A stretch of DNA of 64,000 nt, from the NCBI RefSeq assembly GCF_000516555.1, contig NZ_AZSJ01000003.1, positions 91,269 through 155,268 of the forward strand. The letters are read 5' to 3'. This DNA comes from Afipia sp. P52-10 (GTDB lineage: Bacteria > Pseudomonadota > Alphaproteobacteria > Rhizobiales > Xanthobacteraceae). This document shows, piece after piece, positions 17,954 through 26,218 of the stretch. Every line of letters starts with the position of its first letter. Positions within the stretch are counted from its first letter, which is position 1. Below the pieces are notes generated by a model that was given only the letters and a program-made list of their open reading frames with translations, ran no database searches and had not been told where the DNA came from. The position numbers and the translations under genes are program-made.

Positions 17954-18700
17954 TCACACGCCGACGTAAACGCCGCCGTTGGCGTGAATGACCTGGCCCT
18001 GCACGAACGCCGCATCGTCCTGCAACAGGAACTCCACCACCGAGGCATAGTCGCTGTCGCGACTGGCGCGGCCTGACGGATTGGCCTGCGCGGCCTGCTC
18101 GACGCGCTTGCGTGCCGTCTCCTCGCTGCCGCTCATCTTCGCGACCGACGTCGTGTGCACGAGACCCGGCGCCACCGCATTGATGCGGATGCCGAGCGGC
18201 GCGAGCTCCGGCACGAGATAGCGGATGATGCTTTCGGCCAGCGCCTTGCCGTTGCCGAGCGCGGCGTAGTTGGGACGCGCCGTGCGCGCACCGGCAGACG
18301 AAATGAAAACGATGCTGCTGCCGCGGCCGATCAGCGGCATCGCCTTCTGCACCAGATATAGCAGCGACAGGCCGTTGGTCTGCATCGCCCGCGTGAACTT
18401 CTCCAGGTCGGCATCCAGCATGCCGGTCGGATAGACCATCGCCGCACTATGCACGATATGTTGCAGGCCGATGCCCAATGCGCCGATCCGGCGCATCAGA
18501 TCGGCACAGCCTTCGATGCTGCCGACATCGGTGCGGATCGTCACAACCGTCGCGCCCTTGGCTTCACAGCGCGCCTTGGCTTCGGCCGCAGCCTGCTCAT
18601 CGCTCTGGAAGGCCAACACCAGATTGCGGCCGGGCTGCGCAAGTCGCTCGGCGATGGCAAGCCCGATGCCCTTGGTACCACCGGTGACGAGAACGGTCAT
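17954..18700 (-). CDS. SDR oxidoreductase resembling FabL-type enoyl reductase
   Basis: A 248-residue short-chain dehydrogenase. The cofactor motif is TGGTKGIG. The active-site tyrosine and lysine are spaced as Tyr-x6-Lys (YAALGNGK), the arrangement of enoyl-ACP reductases FabI and FabL, not the usual Tyr-x3-Lys. Downstream RYLVPELAPLGIRINAVAPG and the C-terminal VEFLLQDDAAFVQGQVIHANGG also resemble FabL. It could be a catabolic enoyl reductase or a FabL-like fatty-acid enzyme. It is divergent from the Bug receptor at 18863. Confidence 0.8.
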   Translation of the reverse strand: MTVLVTGGTKGIGLAIAERLAQPGRNLVLAFQSDEQAAAEAKARCEAKGATVVTIRTDVGSIEGCADLMRRIGALGIGLQHIVHSAAMVYPTGMLDADLEKFTRAMQTNGLSLLYLVQKAMPLIGRGSSIVFISSAGARTARPNYAALGNGKALAESIIRYLVPELAPLGIRINAVAPGLVHTTSVAKMSGSEETARKRVEQAAQANPSGRASRDSDYASVVEFLLQDDAAFVQGQVIHANGGVYVGV

Positions 18701-18862
18701 GGATTTCCCCCTGCTTTGGTTGCCGAGTGTAGCTGGACAGCGTCAGCAGTCCTGCCCGATGTCATTATTTCTTATCGGAAATCTCCGCGGCGGTCGCAGC
18801 GTTTTGCGCCAGCGCAGCATAAAGTCCCGACCCAACAAGAAATGGCCACGGGAGAAGGGGCG

Positions 18863-19819
18863 ATGAAGCGAACCGCAGCAGCCTTAATCTGTCTGCTACC
18901 ACTCGTCTTGAACGGCGGGGCGAGCGCCCAGGACTATCCCACGCGGCCGATCACATGGATCGTACCGTTCGCGGCCGGCGGCTCGACCGACAACAATGCG
19001 CGCATCATGGCGCGGGCGCTGAAGGACAAGCTCGGCCAGCCGGTCATCGTCGAGAACAGGCCGGGCGCGGGCAGCATCGTCGGCGCAGAGGCCGCCGTGA
19101 ACGCGAAGCCCGACGGCTATACGTTTCTCTACGGCTCCAACACCAATCTCGTGAACTACGATTACCTGTTCAAGAAGCGGTCGTACGATCCGCAGAAGGC
19201 GCTGCTGCCGTTTCATGGTCTGCTGATCCTGCCGCCGACCCTGGTGGCGCGGGCGGATGCGCCGTTCAGGACGCTGCCCTATGCAAAACAGAATCCGGGC
19301 AAGGTGAACATCGCCTCACCCGGGCAGAACTCGGCGCCGCATCTCGTCGCCGAACTGTTCATGAGCGAAGCCGGCATCAGGATGACCCATGTGCCCTACA
19401 AGGGCGCAGGCCCAGCGCTGACCGACCTGCTCGCCGGTGTCGTCGACGTGATCTTCGACTTTCCCGTGACGGTGCAGCCGCAGATCGAGGCCGGCAAGCT
19501 GCGGCTGCTCGCCGTTCCCGGCGCGAAGCGGCTGAGCAACGTGCCGGACGTGCCGACCTTCGCCGAACTCGGCTATCCAGGCGTCAACTTCGGCACCTGG
19601 GCGGTGATGGCCTTACCCGCCGGCACGCCGCAGCCGATCGTTGACAAGCTGAGCCTCGCGTTCGGCCAGGCGATGCAGGACCCGGACGTGATCAAGTATT
19701 TCGACGATCAGGGGGCCACGCTGATCCCGTTCACCAAGGACAAGCTCGCCGACTTTCTCAGCTCCGAGCGCGTGAAGATGAAGGAGATCGTCACGCGCGC
19801 AGGGATCGAGCCCGAGTAA
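18863..19819 (+). CDS. Tripartite tricarboxylate transporter receptor (Bug family), orphan 3
   Basis: A 318-residue Bug-type periplasmic receptor. ATG 18863 follows GGGAGAAGGGG, and the signal peptide is cleaved near GASAQDYP. YPTRPITWIVPFAAGGSTDNNAR and VIVENRPGAGSIVGAEA mark the family. The helix before the PYAKQNPGK segment is about four residues shorter than in the two other Bug proteins here, a small in-frame deletion. No membrane components are encoded nearby. Confidence 0.92.
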   Translation: MKRTAAALICLLPLVLNGGASAQDYPTRPITWIVPFAAGGSTDNNARIMARALKDKLGQPVIVENRPGAGSIVGAEAAVNAKPDGYTFLYGSNTNLVNYDYLFKKRSYDPQKALLPFHGLLILPPTLVARADAPFRTLPYAKQNPGKVNIASPGQNSAPHLVAELFMSEAGIRMTHVPYKGAGPALTDLLAGVVDVIFDFPVTVQPQIEAGKLRLLAVPGAKRLSNVPDVPTFAELGYPGVNFGTWAVMALPAGTPQPIVDKLSLAFGQAMQDPDVIKYFDDQGATLIPFTKDKLADFLSSERVKMKEIVTRAGIEPE

Positions 19820-20114
19820 GCGGTCGCACGCTCCGCAGCGGCGTTGCCGATCCCAGCGGTATCGATGTCTGGCAGCTCCCCTCCCAGGGACTGCCACATT
19901 GCCGCATGCGACCGCAGCAACGCTGGCCGAACCGACCAGCGCGTCAAGGTGGCAGTCAGGTTGGCGTAAGTGTTCCGCGCGCGCGGGGACGCTCATCGCA
20001 TCCACCGTCGGGACACATGACGGCACATGGCCGGACCACGAGAAAGTGCCTCGACACGGCTGTCGCGTCTGTGCTTTCGCTTGAGGCCAGCACCACACTG
20101 GACGGCAGTCAGAT
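19820..20114. other. Intergenic region, no gene seen
   Basis: The region between the third Bug receptor and the CHAD protein. Open stretches exist on both strands but none has a ribosome site or recognisable sequence. No clear hairpin or promoter was seen. Confidence 0.4.
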
Positions 20115-21026
20115 ATGGCCGGCGCAGAAGCAGTCCGTCGCACGCAGAAACGCACCGCGGCCGGCCGTGCGCCGCGCGCGTCCAGAACCGATCGCGCTGA
20201 ACAGGCGCCCGCACGCCTCAGCTGCGCCGATGCGCTGCACGCCATGGCGCGCCAATGCCTCACCGCCATCAAACGGCAACAGGCGGCCGCCAGCCGTGGC
20301 GATGCGGACGCGCTGCACGAGATGCGGGTCGCGCTGACGCGCCTGCGCACGGCGATCCGATTCGTCGCGCCCGTGATCGAGACCCCCGCGATCCGGCAGC
20401 TCAAACGCGAAGCCAGCTGGCTGAACGGCAAACTGGGTGCCGCGCGCGATCTCGACGTCGCCTTGCGACGGGAGCAGCAGCCCAAGCAGGCTGGCTCCGA
20501 ACGAGTGAGACGCTGGGTCGCCGAACGCCAGCGCCGCTATCTGCAGGTGCAGCGGACGTTGCGAGGCAAGCGTTACCGCCGCTTCCTGGATATGCTCGCT
20601 GCATCAATGGACACCGCCAAGAGCACCAACACCGCCGACACCGTCAGCGGCTTTTCCACCGACCGCCTGCGCCAATGGCAGACCACGTTGCGGCGCAAGG
20701 GTCGCAAACTGAACAGGCTCGGACCCAAGCAGCGCCACAAGCTCCGGATCCGCGGCAAACGCTTCCGCTATGCGCTCGAATGGTCACTGACATGGGCAAC
20801 ACCCGCGCAGGCGCGTGCGCGCAAGGCGCTGCTGGCCGACGCCAAGACGGTTCAGGAAACGCTCGGCAAGCTCAACGACGCTTGTGAGCATCGCGCGGTG
20901 GCCAAGCTGCGCGGTCTGAAACCGCTGCGCGGCATGGACAAGCTCGAACGGCCGAAGATTCGCAAACGGCTGCTTGCGTCCGCCGCGCAGGCATTGAAGG
21001 AACTCGGCCGTGGCGAACTGACCTGA
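20115..21026 (+). CDS. CHAD domain-containing protein
   Basis: A 303-residue, strongly basic helical protein. The two CHAD signatures are ADALHEMRVALTRLRTAIRF near residue 65-85 and HKLRIRGKRFRYALEW near residue 210. Established work links CHAD domains to polyphosphate binding on granules. The usual N-terminal CYTH domain is absent and replaced by a short Arg/Ala-rich leader. No polyphosphate kinase is adjacent. Confidence 0.9.
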   Translation: MAGAEAVRRTQKRTAAGRAPRASRTDRAEQAPARLSCADALHAMARQCLTAIKRQQAAASRGDADALHEMRVALTRLRTAIRFVAPVIETPAIRQLKREASWLNGKLGAARDLDVALRREQQPKQAGSERVRRWVAERQRRYLQVQRTLRGKRYRRFLDMLAASMDTAKSTNTADTVSGFSTDRLRQWQTTLRRKGRKLNRLGPKQRHKLRIRGKRFRYALEWSLTWATPAQARARKALLADAKTVQETLGKLNDACEHRAVAKLRGLKPLRGMDKLERPKIRKRLLASAAQALKELGRGELT

Positions 21027-21117
21027 TCCGGCTGCGGCCTTTTGTTTCACGCTAGCCGCACGTTCCTGTTCCGTCCGGCTGCTTGACAAAGCGGGAAAAC
21101 AATCCATCTTTAAGTCC

Positions 21118-21171
21118 ATGAGCAACACGCACGCCTTCTTTTTCCGGCTTCACCCGATCGCGGAATCGTAG
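21118..21171 (+). CDS. Putative 17-residue leader peptide with Phe-Phe-Phe run
   Basis: A tiny frame, ATG 21118 to TAG 21169-21171, encodes a peptide with three consecutive phenylalanines (MSNTHAFFFRLHPIAES). TTGACA at 21083-21088 with a weak -10 near 21105 would start the transcript almost at the ATG, so it could be leaderless. A hairpin follows at 21174. The layout resembles an amino-acid attenuator leader, but the next gene is not an amino-acid gene. Highly tentative. Confidence 0.3.
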   Translation: MSNTHAFFFRLHPIAES

Positions 21172-21401
21172 CCCCGAGCTCGGCCTTTTGCGCCCCGAGC
21201 TCAGGGGACGCATCCATAGCGGCGATCCGCCGCGGCTGCTCACCAAGGCGCTTTCAAACCGGCATCACCAAAGTTCTTCGTTGGGTTCTTCGCTTGAAGA
21301 CCCGCACGCCATCGGCCGAGGGCCTTGCCTGAAGCCACCTGCGCGAGAGTGACACAGTCGCTCCGCGGATTTCGTTGTTCGAGGAGGTCACAAGCGTCAC
21401 C
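21172..21401 (+). other. Non-coding leader with hairpin upstream of rnk-like gene
   Basis: GAGCTCGG (about 21176-21183) can pair with CCGAGCTC (about 21195-21202) over an 11-base loop. The 11-mer GCCCCGAGCTC is also directly repeated at 21171 and 21192. No gene was recognised in the remaining stretch before GAGGAGG at about 21380. Confidence 0.35.
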
Positions 21402-21818
21402 ATGAGCAATCTGCAGTACGGGCCCAAGCCCAAGATCGTCGTTAGCGACAGCGACCACACCCGCCTCGTCAGTCTCGCGACGGCGGCGCAAGAGCGTTTG
21501 CCCGAAGTCGCCGAGGAGTTGCTGACGGAGATGGAGCGTGCGGATGTCGTCGCCGCCGATGCCGTGCCCGCGAACGTGGTGCGGATGGGATCGACGGTGA
21601 CGTTCCGCGCCGACGGCAACCAGGAGCGGCACGTGACACTGGTGTTCCCCGCCGACGCCGACATCGACAAGGGCAGGGTCTCGATCATGACCCCGATCGG
21701 CACGGCGCTGATTGGATTGTCGCCGGGACAGTCGATCACCTGGACGGCTCGCGATGGTCGCGCGCACGAACTGACCGTGCTCGACGTGGCAACGTCGCGC
21801 GCGCCCAATCATGCCTGA
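21402..21818 (+). CDS. rnk: Nucleoside diphosphate kinase regulator-like (Rnk/GreA C-terminal)
   Basis: A 138-residue protein of the Rnk family, which binds RNA polymerase and resembles the C-terminal half of GreA/GreB. It has a short N-terminal helical part (KIVVSDSDHTRLVSLA) and an FKBP-like GreA C-terminal domain (VRMGSTVTFRADG; IDKGRVSIMTPIGTALIGLSPGQSITW). ATG 21402 is preferred over a TTG at 21375. It is convergent with the cupin gene and ends at a hairpin. Confidence 0.85.
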   Translation: MSNLQYGPKPKIVVSDSDHTRLVSLATAAQERLPEVAEELLTEMERADVVAADAVPANVVRMGSTVTFRADGNQERHVTLVFPADADIDKGRVSIMTPIGTALIGLSPGQSITWTARDGRAHELTVLDVATSRAPNHA

Positions 21819-21836
21819 CGGCAAGTGTTGCAGGTC

Positions 21837-21866
21837 AGGAGGAGCGGCGTAACGGCAGCTCCTCCT
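21837..21866. terminator. Hairpin between convergent rnk-like and cupin genes
   Basis: AGGAGGAGC (21837-21845) pairs perfectly with GCTCCTCCT (21858-21866) around a 12-base loop. It lies between two converging genes, so a bidirectional terminator is likely. No long T-run is present. Confidence 0.55.
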
Positions 21867-21892
21867 TGCATGCGTCGCCGGCAATCCCTCCG

Positions 21893-22378
21893 CTAAGCTT
21901 CGTCCGAAGGTGTCGCCTTGCGCCGACGCGCGATGTCCTCATGCAGATGCGTGACCGGCCGCGTCAGATCAGGCGTCGGATCTCCAGCCTGCAGGGGCAC
22001 GCCGACCTGACGGAAGAAGGTCTCGAGGCCGCCATCGCCGCCAGGCGCCAGCATGCCCAAAATCTTGCCCGGCCGGTTCGAATGATTGCTGTAGGCGTGA
22101 CGGACATGCGGCGGCACGCTGAGGAACGCGCCCTTGCCGCAGACCGTTGCCTCCGCCGGGTCACCGATCCAGAACGTGAACTCGCCTTCGACGATGTAGA
22201 AGACCTCGGCCTCCGGATGCTGATGCGGCTCGACGCTGGCCGCGGGAGGCAGCACGGTTTCGATGAAGGCGAAATGGCCGTCGGTTTCAGCCGACGTTGC
22301 CTTGAACGTCATCAGCCCGACCTTGAACAGGATCTGCTCGCCCTCGCCGTCCGCACGGACAACCGCTTTCCACGCCAT
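21893..22378 (-). CDS. Cupin domain-containing protein
   Basis: A 161-residue single-domain cupin. Motif 1 is visible as EPHQHPEAEVFYIVEGEFTFWIG (metal ligands His, His, Glu) and motif 2 as VPPHVRHAYSNHSNRPGKIL with its histidine. ATG 22376-22378 follows GGAGGCTGGCA. Function could be a dioxygenase, isomerase or sugar/aromatic binding protein; nothing nearby decides. Confidence 0.88.
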   Translation of the reverse strand: MAWKAVVRADGEGEQILFKVGLMTFKATSAETDGHFAFIETVLPPAASVEPHQHPEAEVFYIVEGEFTFWIGDPAEATVCGKGAFLSVPPHVRHAYSNHSNRPGKILGMLAPGGDGGLETFFRQVGVPLQAGDPTPDLTRPVTHLHEDIARRRKATPSDEA

Positions 22379-22469
22379 TGCCAGCCTCCACCTTGCAGAC
22401 CGACGGTAGCAGACTCGTCTCGGTTCGCGAATGACAAGCGGTGATGCGCCTTGTCCGGCGGGGAACAAT

Positions 22470-22502
22470 CAAGACCCCGCGCGGGTGTCGCACGGGGCCT
22501 TG
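22470..22502 (-). terminator. Terminator of the alkylsulfatase gene
   Basis: On the minus strand CAAGGCCCCG (22502-22493) pairs with CGGGGTCTTG (22479-22470), one mismatch, followed by ATTGTT. It lies 30 bases after the sulfatase stop codon. Confidence 0.6.
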
Positions 22503-22531
22503 AATGAAGCCTTGCTTGCTCCCGCCTGCGG

Positions 22532-24451
22532 CTATGGCTCGACGATCGCAAACGCAACTTCGAACGTATCGAGCAGCGCCAGCAATTCTTTCAGCTTCGC
22601 CGCATCGCCCGCGACCTTGATCGCACCGTCGGCGATCTGCTGATTGAAGGTGGTCTCCATCAGCGTGATCGAATCCAGCACCTTGCGCGTCAGCGTGATC
22701 GTCGCCTGCGCCTGATCCGACTGCTGGCCGGAACGATGGGTGAGCGCCGCGTTCTCCAGGTTCAGCACATAGTCCTGCTTGACGTCGGTGAAGCGCCAGT
22801 TCAGCACGATGTGCTTGCCCTCCGCCTTCGGGCCGTTCAGACGCACGCCCCAGAAGTCGAAATAGGAATCCAGTGGCATCGCCCGCAGCGCTTCCGGCGC
22901 GACCGAACTGCGGGACAGCGACTTCGGCGCGCCCTGACGCAGCTCCTGCGCGCCGCAGAGATAAGCGTTGCGCCAGGTCGCCGCTTCCGCCTCGTAGGCG
23001 AGCTGTTCGTAGACATCCGCCGCAAATGCCCGCGCCTCCTGATTGGTCGGGTCGGCGAACACGACATGCTTCATCACCTCCGCGACCCAGCGATAGTTGC
23101 CCTGCTTGAAATCCTCGCGCGCCTTGGCCATCGCCGCGTCCGCGCCGCCCATATAGGCGACGTAGTTCTTCGCCGCATCGACCGGCGGCAGCGGATCGAG
23201 ATTGGCCGGGATCGCATCGTACCAGCCGAGATAGCGCTGATAGACCGCCTTCGCATTGTGCCGCAGCGTGCCGTAGTAGCCGCGGGCGTGCCACGAACAG
23301 CAGATGCTCTGCGGCAGCGCGATGGTTTCGGCGATTTCCGCCGGCGTATAGCCGAGATTGGCGAGCCGCAGCGTCTGGTCATGCACGAACTTGTAGAGGT
23401 CGCGCTGGATCTTCAGGTAATCGATGATGCGCGGCGCATCCCACACCGGCCAGTGATGCTGGCCGATCAGCGCATCCGACTGCGCGCCGAATTTCTCCAG
23501 CGCCACGTCGATATAGTGCGACCACGCCCGCGAGTCGCGCACCACCGAGCCGCGGAACGGCAGCAGGTTGTGGAAGTTATGCACCGTGTTCTCTGCCATG
23601 TTGAGCACGCGGAACTTCGGATAGTACATGTGGAATTCGGCCGGCGCCTCGCTGTCCGGCGCCATCAGGAAGACGATCTCGACGCCGTCGATCACCCGTG
23701 TTTCCATATCGCGGCTGATGTAGTCGGTCGGCGGGATCAGTGTGATCGCACCGGTCGAGGAGGTCTTGCCGAGCCCGGCATCCACCTGCCCGCGCTCGCC
23801 CTTCGGCAGCGAGCGGCCGAACTGGTAGTAGGCCCGGCGCGACATCGCAGGCCCAGCAAGGATGTTCTCATCGGCAATCGCTTCCAGGAAGCCTTCCGGC
23901 GCGATCACCGTCGCCTTGCCGGCATCGACCTCCTCCTGGCTGATGACGCCCTTCACGCCGCCCCAGTGGTCGGTGTGCGAATGGGTGTAGATCACGCCGA
24001 GCACCGGCCGCTTCGAGCGATGCTTGAAGTAAAGCTCGAGCCCGGCGCGCGCGACCTGCATCGTCACCAGCGGATCGACGATGATGAGCCCGGTGTCGCC
24101 CTCGATGATCGTCATGTTGGAAAGATCGAAGCCGCGGATCTGACAGACGCCCGGCACCACCTCATAGAGGCCGTGCCGCATATTGAGCTGCGCCTGCCGC
24201 CACAAGCTGGGATTGACCGTGTCCGCGGCCTTGTCGCTGTTCAGGAACGCATAGTCCTTCAAGCTCCACACCACGCGGCCGTCGTTCGCCTTGATCTCGG
24301 CATCAGGCAAGGTGGCGATGAAGCCGCGCTCCGCATCCTCGAAATCCTGCCGGTCCTTGAATGGCAGCGTATCGAGCAGCTTGGCGTTTCGCGCCAGGAC
24401 GGCGGGCTGGGCGGCTTTCGGGGCAAACAGGTCGGAAAGGGTCTTGGTCAT
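22532..24451 (-). CDS. Alkyl/aryl-sulfatase (SdsA1/BDS1-like metallo-beta-lactamase fold)
   Basis: A 639-residue zinc alkylsulfatase that would release sulfate from alkyl sulfates by C-O bond cleavage. The metallo-beta-lactamase motif THSHTDHWGG falls at about residues 156-165, after a helical N-terminal part. A central dimerisation region and a C-terminal SCP2-like domain, which binds hydrophobic chains, complete the family architecture. ATG at 24449-24451 gives MTKTLSDLF. No signal peptide is visible, unlike Pseudomonas SdsA1, so it may be cytoplasmic. It lies downstream of a TauD-like dioxygenase but is separated from it by a terminator. Confidence 0.9.
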   Translation of the reverse strand: MTKTLSDLFAPKAAQPAVLARNAKLLDTLPFKDRQDFEDAERGFIATLPDAEIKANDGRVVWSLKDYAFLNSDKAADTVNPSLWRQAQLNMRHGLYEVVPGVCQIRGFDLSNMTIIEGDTGLIIVDPLVTMQVARAGLELYFKHRSKRPVLGVIYTHSHTDHWGGVKGVISQEEVDAGKATVIAPEGFLEAIADENILAGPAMSRRAYYQFGRSLPKGERGQVDAGLGKTSSTGAITLIPPTDYISRDMETRVIDGVEIVFLMAPDSEAPAEFHMYYPKFRVLNMAENTVHNFHNLLPFRGSVVRDSRAWSHYIDVALEKFGAQSDALIGQHHWPVWDAPRIIDYLKIQRDLYKFVHDQTLRLANLGYTPAEIAETIALPQSICCSWHARGYYGTLRHNAKAVYQRYLGWYDAIPANLDPLPPVDAAKNYVAYMGGADAAMAKAREDFKQGNYRWVAEVMKHVVFADPTNQEARAFAADVYEQLAYEAEAATWRNAYLCGAQELRQGAPKSLSRSSVAPEALRAMPLDSYFDFWGVRLNGPKAEGKHIVLNWRFTDVKQDYVLNLENAALTHRSGQQSDQAQATITLTRKVLDSITLMETTFNQQIADGAIKVAGDAAKLKELLALLDTFEVAFAIVEP

Positions 24452-24484
24452 GGGTGTAAGCCAAAGTTGGAGAGGTGAGGACTG

Positions 24485-24523
24485 AAGCAAAAACCGCCTG
24501 CATGCCGCTCGAGCATGCAGGCG
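24485..24523 (-). terminator. Rho-independent terminator between dioxygenase and alkylsulfatase genes
   Basis: A perfect 11-bp stem: CGCCTGCATGC at 24495-24505 and its complement at 24513-24523, loop of seven. On the minus strand it is followed by GTTTTTGCTT. It lies 34 bases after the dioxygenase stop, so the sulfatase gene receives only readthrough or uses its own promoter. Confidence 0.8.
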
Positions 24524-24556
24524 CAGGTGAAGGACCGCCGATCGCGGCCGGAGAGA

Positions 24557-25396
24557 TCAGGACAGCTTGCTGCCCGCGACCGTGATGCGATGCATTAGCC
24601 GGTCGTGACCGTGATAGTCGTTCGCCGCATAGTGCCAGGTGCAGCGGTTGTCCCAGAACGCGATCGAGCCGGACTGCCAGCGGAAACGGCAGGTGAACTC
24701 CGGCCGGATCGCGTGACGATAGAGATAGTCGAGCAGCGGCTTGCTTTCCTCGACCGTCCACCCCTCGAACCGGGTGGTGAAGCCGGAATTGACGTACAGC
24801 GCCTTCTTGCCGCTCTCTGGATGGGTGATCACCACCGGATGCGACACCTCGCCGACGGCAAGATGTTCATTGCGCTTCGGCCGCTCGGCGTTGCGGCGTA
24901 TCGCATTGGCGCCGAACACATGCTCGGCGGAATGGATTGCGCGCAGGCCGAACAAGGTCTGCTTCAGGCCGTCGGACAGCGTCTCGTAGGCGAGATACAT
25001 GTTGGAGAACAGCGTGTCGCCGCCTTCGTCCGGCACCTCGCGCGCCAGCAGGATCGAGCCCATCGCCGGTTCGGCATCGTAGCTGTGATCGGTATGCCAG
25101 CCGCCGCCGATATTGGTCTTCTGCTCCTTCTCCTTGCGCACCTCGGCGATCTCCGGATAGCCCGGCACCGGCACGAAAAACTTGTTGACGTCGATCGGCC
25201 CCCAACGGCGGGCGAATGCGATGTGCTGTTCCGGCGTCAGTTCTTGATCGCGAAAGAAGATCACGCCATGGTCGAAGAACACTTGGCGAAGCTCATCCCA
25301 CTGCCGATTGCTGAGATCCTTCGCCAGATTGAGGCCCTGCACCTCGGCCCCGCAACCGCCGGTGAGTTTGCGAACAGTGATCGTTTCATACGCCAT
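24557..25396 (-). CDS. TauD/TfdA family Fe(II)/2-oxoglutarate dioxygenase
   Basis: A 279-residue non-haem iron dioxygenase of the taurine/2,4-D/alkylsulfate dioxygenase family. The iron ligands are His101 and Asp103 in WHTDHSY, and His269 in LMHRITV near the end. Next to an alkylsulfatase, an AtsK-like role in oxidative alkylsulfate cleavage is plausible. The protein stops 10 residues after His269, before the position (about +11) where TauD/TfdA place the arginine that holds 2-oxoglutarate. It is divergent from the TetR gene at 25517. Confidence 0.88.
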   Translation of the reverse strand: MAYETITVRKLTGGCGAEVQGLNLAKDLSNRQWDELRQVFFDHGVIFFRDQELTPEQHIAFARRWGPIDVNKFFVPVPGYPEIAEVRKEKEQKTNIGGGWHTDHSYDAEPAMGSILLAREVPDEGGDTLFSNMYLAYETLSDGLKQTLFGLRAIHSAEHVFGANAIRRNAERPKRNEHLAVGEVSHPVVITHPESGKKALYVNSGFTTRFEGWTVEESKPLLDYLYRHAIRPEFTCRFRWQSGSIAFWDNRCTWHYAANDYHGHDRLMHRITVAGSKLS

Positions 25397-25481
25397 GGAC
25401 CGCTCCTCTCCTTCTGCTTCTGCTCTTTTGCCTTGCTGGTCAGTTCAATCAGGGCTGGCGGTGTCGCCATCGCCGATATAT

Positions 25482-25507
25482 GAATATGAACTCGCATTCG
25501 AATTTGA
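25482..25507. promoter_or_regulatory. Candidate TetR operator region
   Basis: Imperfect direct repeats GAATATGA (25482-25489) and GAATTTGA (25500-25507) flank the dyad ATTCGAAT (25496-25503), all within the 120-base divergent region and just before the TetR start. Assignment is by position and symmetry. Confidence 0.4.
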
Positions 25508-25516
25508 GTCAAGGCC

Positions 25517-26140
25517 GTGAAGCACGCCGAAGCTGATCTTTCCGACGTTCTGCCGGCCAAGCAGGCGCGCAGCCGGGCGACCCGCGATGCCTTAGTGCGC
25601 GCGGGAAAAAAACTATGCGAGATCAAGGATTTCGATGAACTCTCGGTGGCCGAGATCGCCGCTGCCGCGGGCTGTTCGGTCGGCTCGTTCTACAGCCGCT
25701 TCACCGACAAGGACGGATTTTTCCGCGCCCTTGTCGGCGATGCCGCCGAGCGCGACAAGACCGCAACGCCCCCTCCTCCTGCCGACCCGAAGCAGCCGAT
25801 CGACGACATCCTGGCCGAGGTCGTGGCCGCCACGCTCGCCAGCTATCGCAAGCGCCGCGGGCTGATCCGCGCCACGATTCGCCGCAGCATGACCGAACCG
25901 GCGCTCTGGGAGCCCTCACGAAAGCGCGGCCAGGAGATCGCCAACCGCCTGGTCGCGCGGCTCGCGCACACCGCCCCCGGCGATCCGCACCTGGAGCGCC
26001 GGGTGCGCTTCGCTTTCCAGATGCTCTACGGGACGCTGAACAACGCGGTGCTGATCGCGCCGGGGCCGCTGCAGCTCGAAGACGAAGCGCTGGAAGGCGA
26101 ACTGCTGCGCGCCTTCCGCCTGATGATCCTCACGCGCTGA
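25517..26140 (+). CDS. TetR/AcrR family transcriptional regulator
   Basis: A 207-residue TetR-type regulator. The N-terminal HTH covers about residues 15-65 (VAEIAAAAGCSVGSFYSRFTDKDGFF). The C-terminal ligand domain is unassigned. Divergent placement suggests it represses the dioxygenase gene at 24557-25396 and perhaps the sulfatase. No strong ribosome site is seen before the start. Confidence 0.9.
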   Translation: MKHAEADLSDVLPAKQARSRATRDALVRAGKKLCEIKDFDELSVAEIAAAAGCSVGSFYSRFTDKDGFFRALVGDAAERDKTATPPPPADPKQPIDDILAEVVAATLASYRKRRGLIRATIRRSMTEPALWEPSRKRGQEIANRLVARLAHTAPGDPHLERRVRFAFQMLYGTLNNAVLIAPGPLQLEDEALEGELLRAFRLMILTR

Positions 26141-26218
26141 GCGCAACGCCGCGAAACCGTGCCGCCGCGATGCGACGGCATGGCCACGACAGCTTGCGAT
26201 CCGTTCGGCTTCAACCCG

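Noticed and set aside
21172-21401. Structured RNA (6S, SRP RNA or tmRNA)
   Set aside because: I looked for hallmark stems and found only one short hairpin; none of the conserved cores is present.
22736-24478. Long plus-strand open frame (about 580 codons)
   Set aside because: Antisense to the alkylsulfatase gene, with shadow-type composition and no ribosome site.
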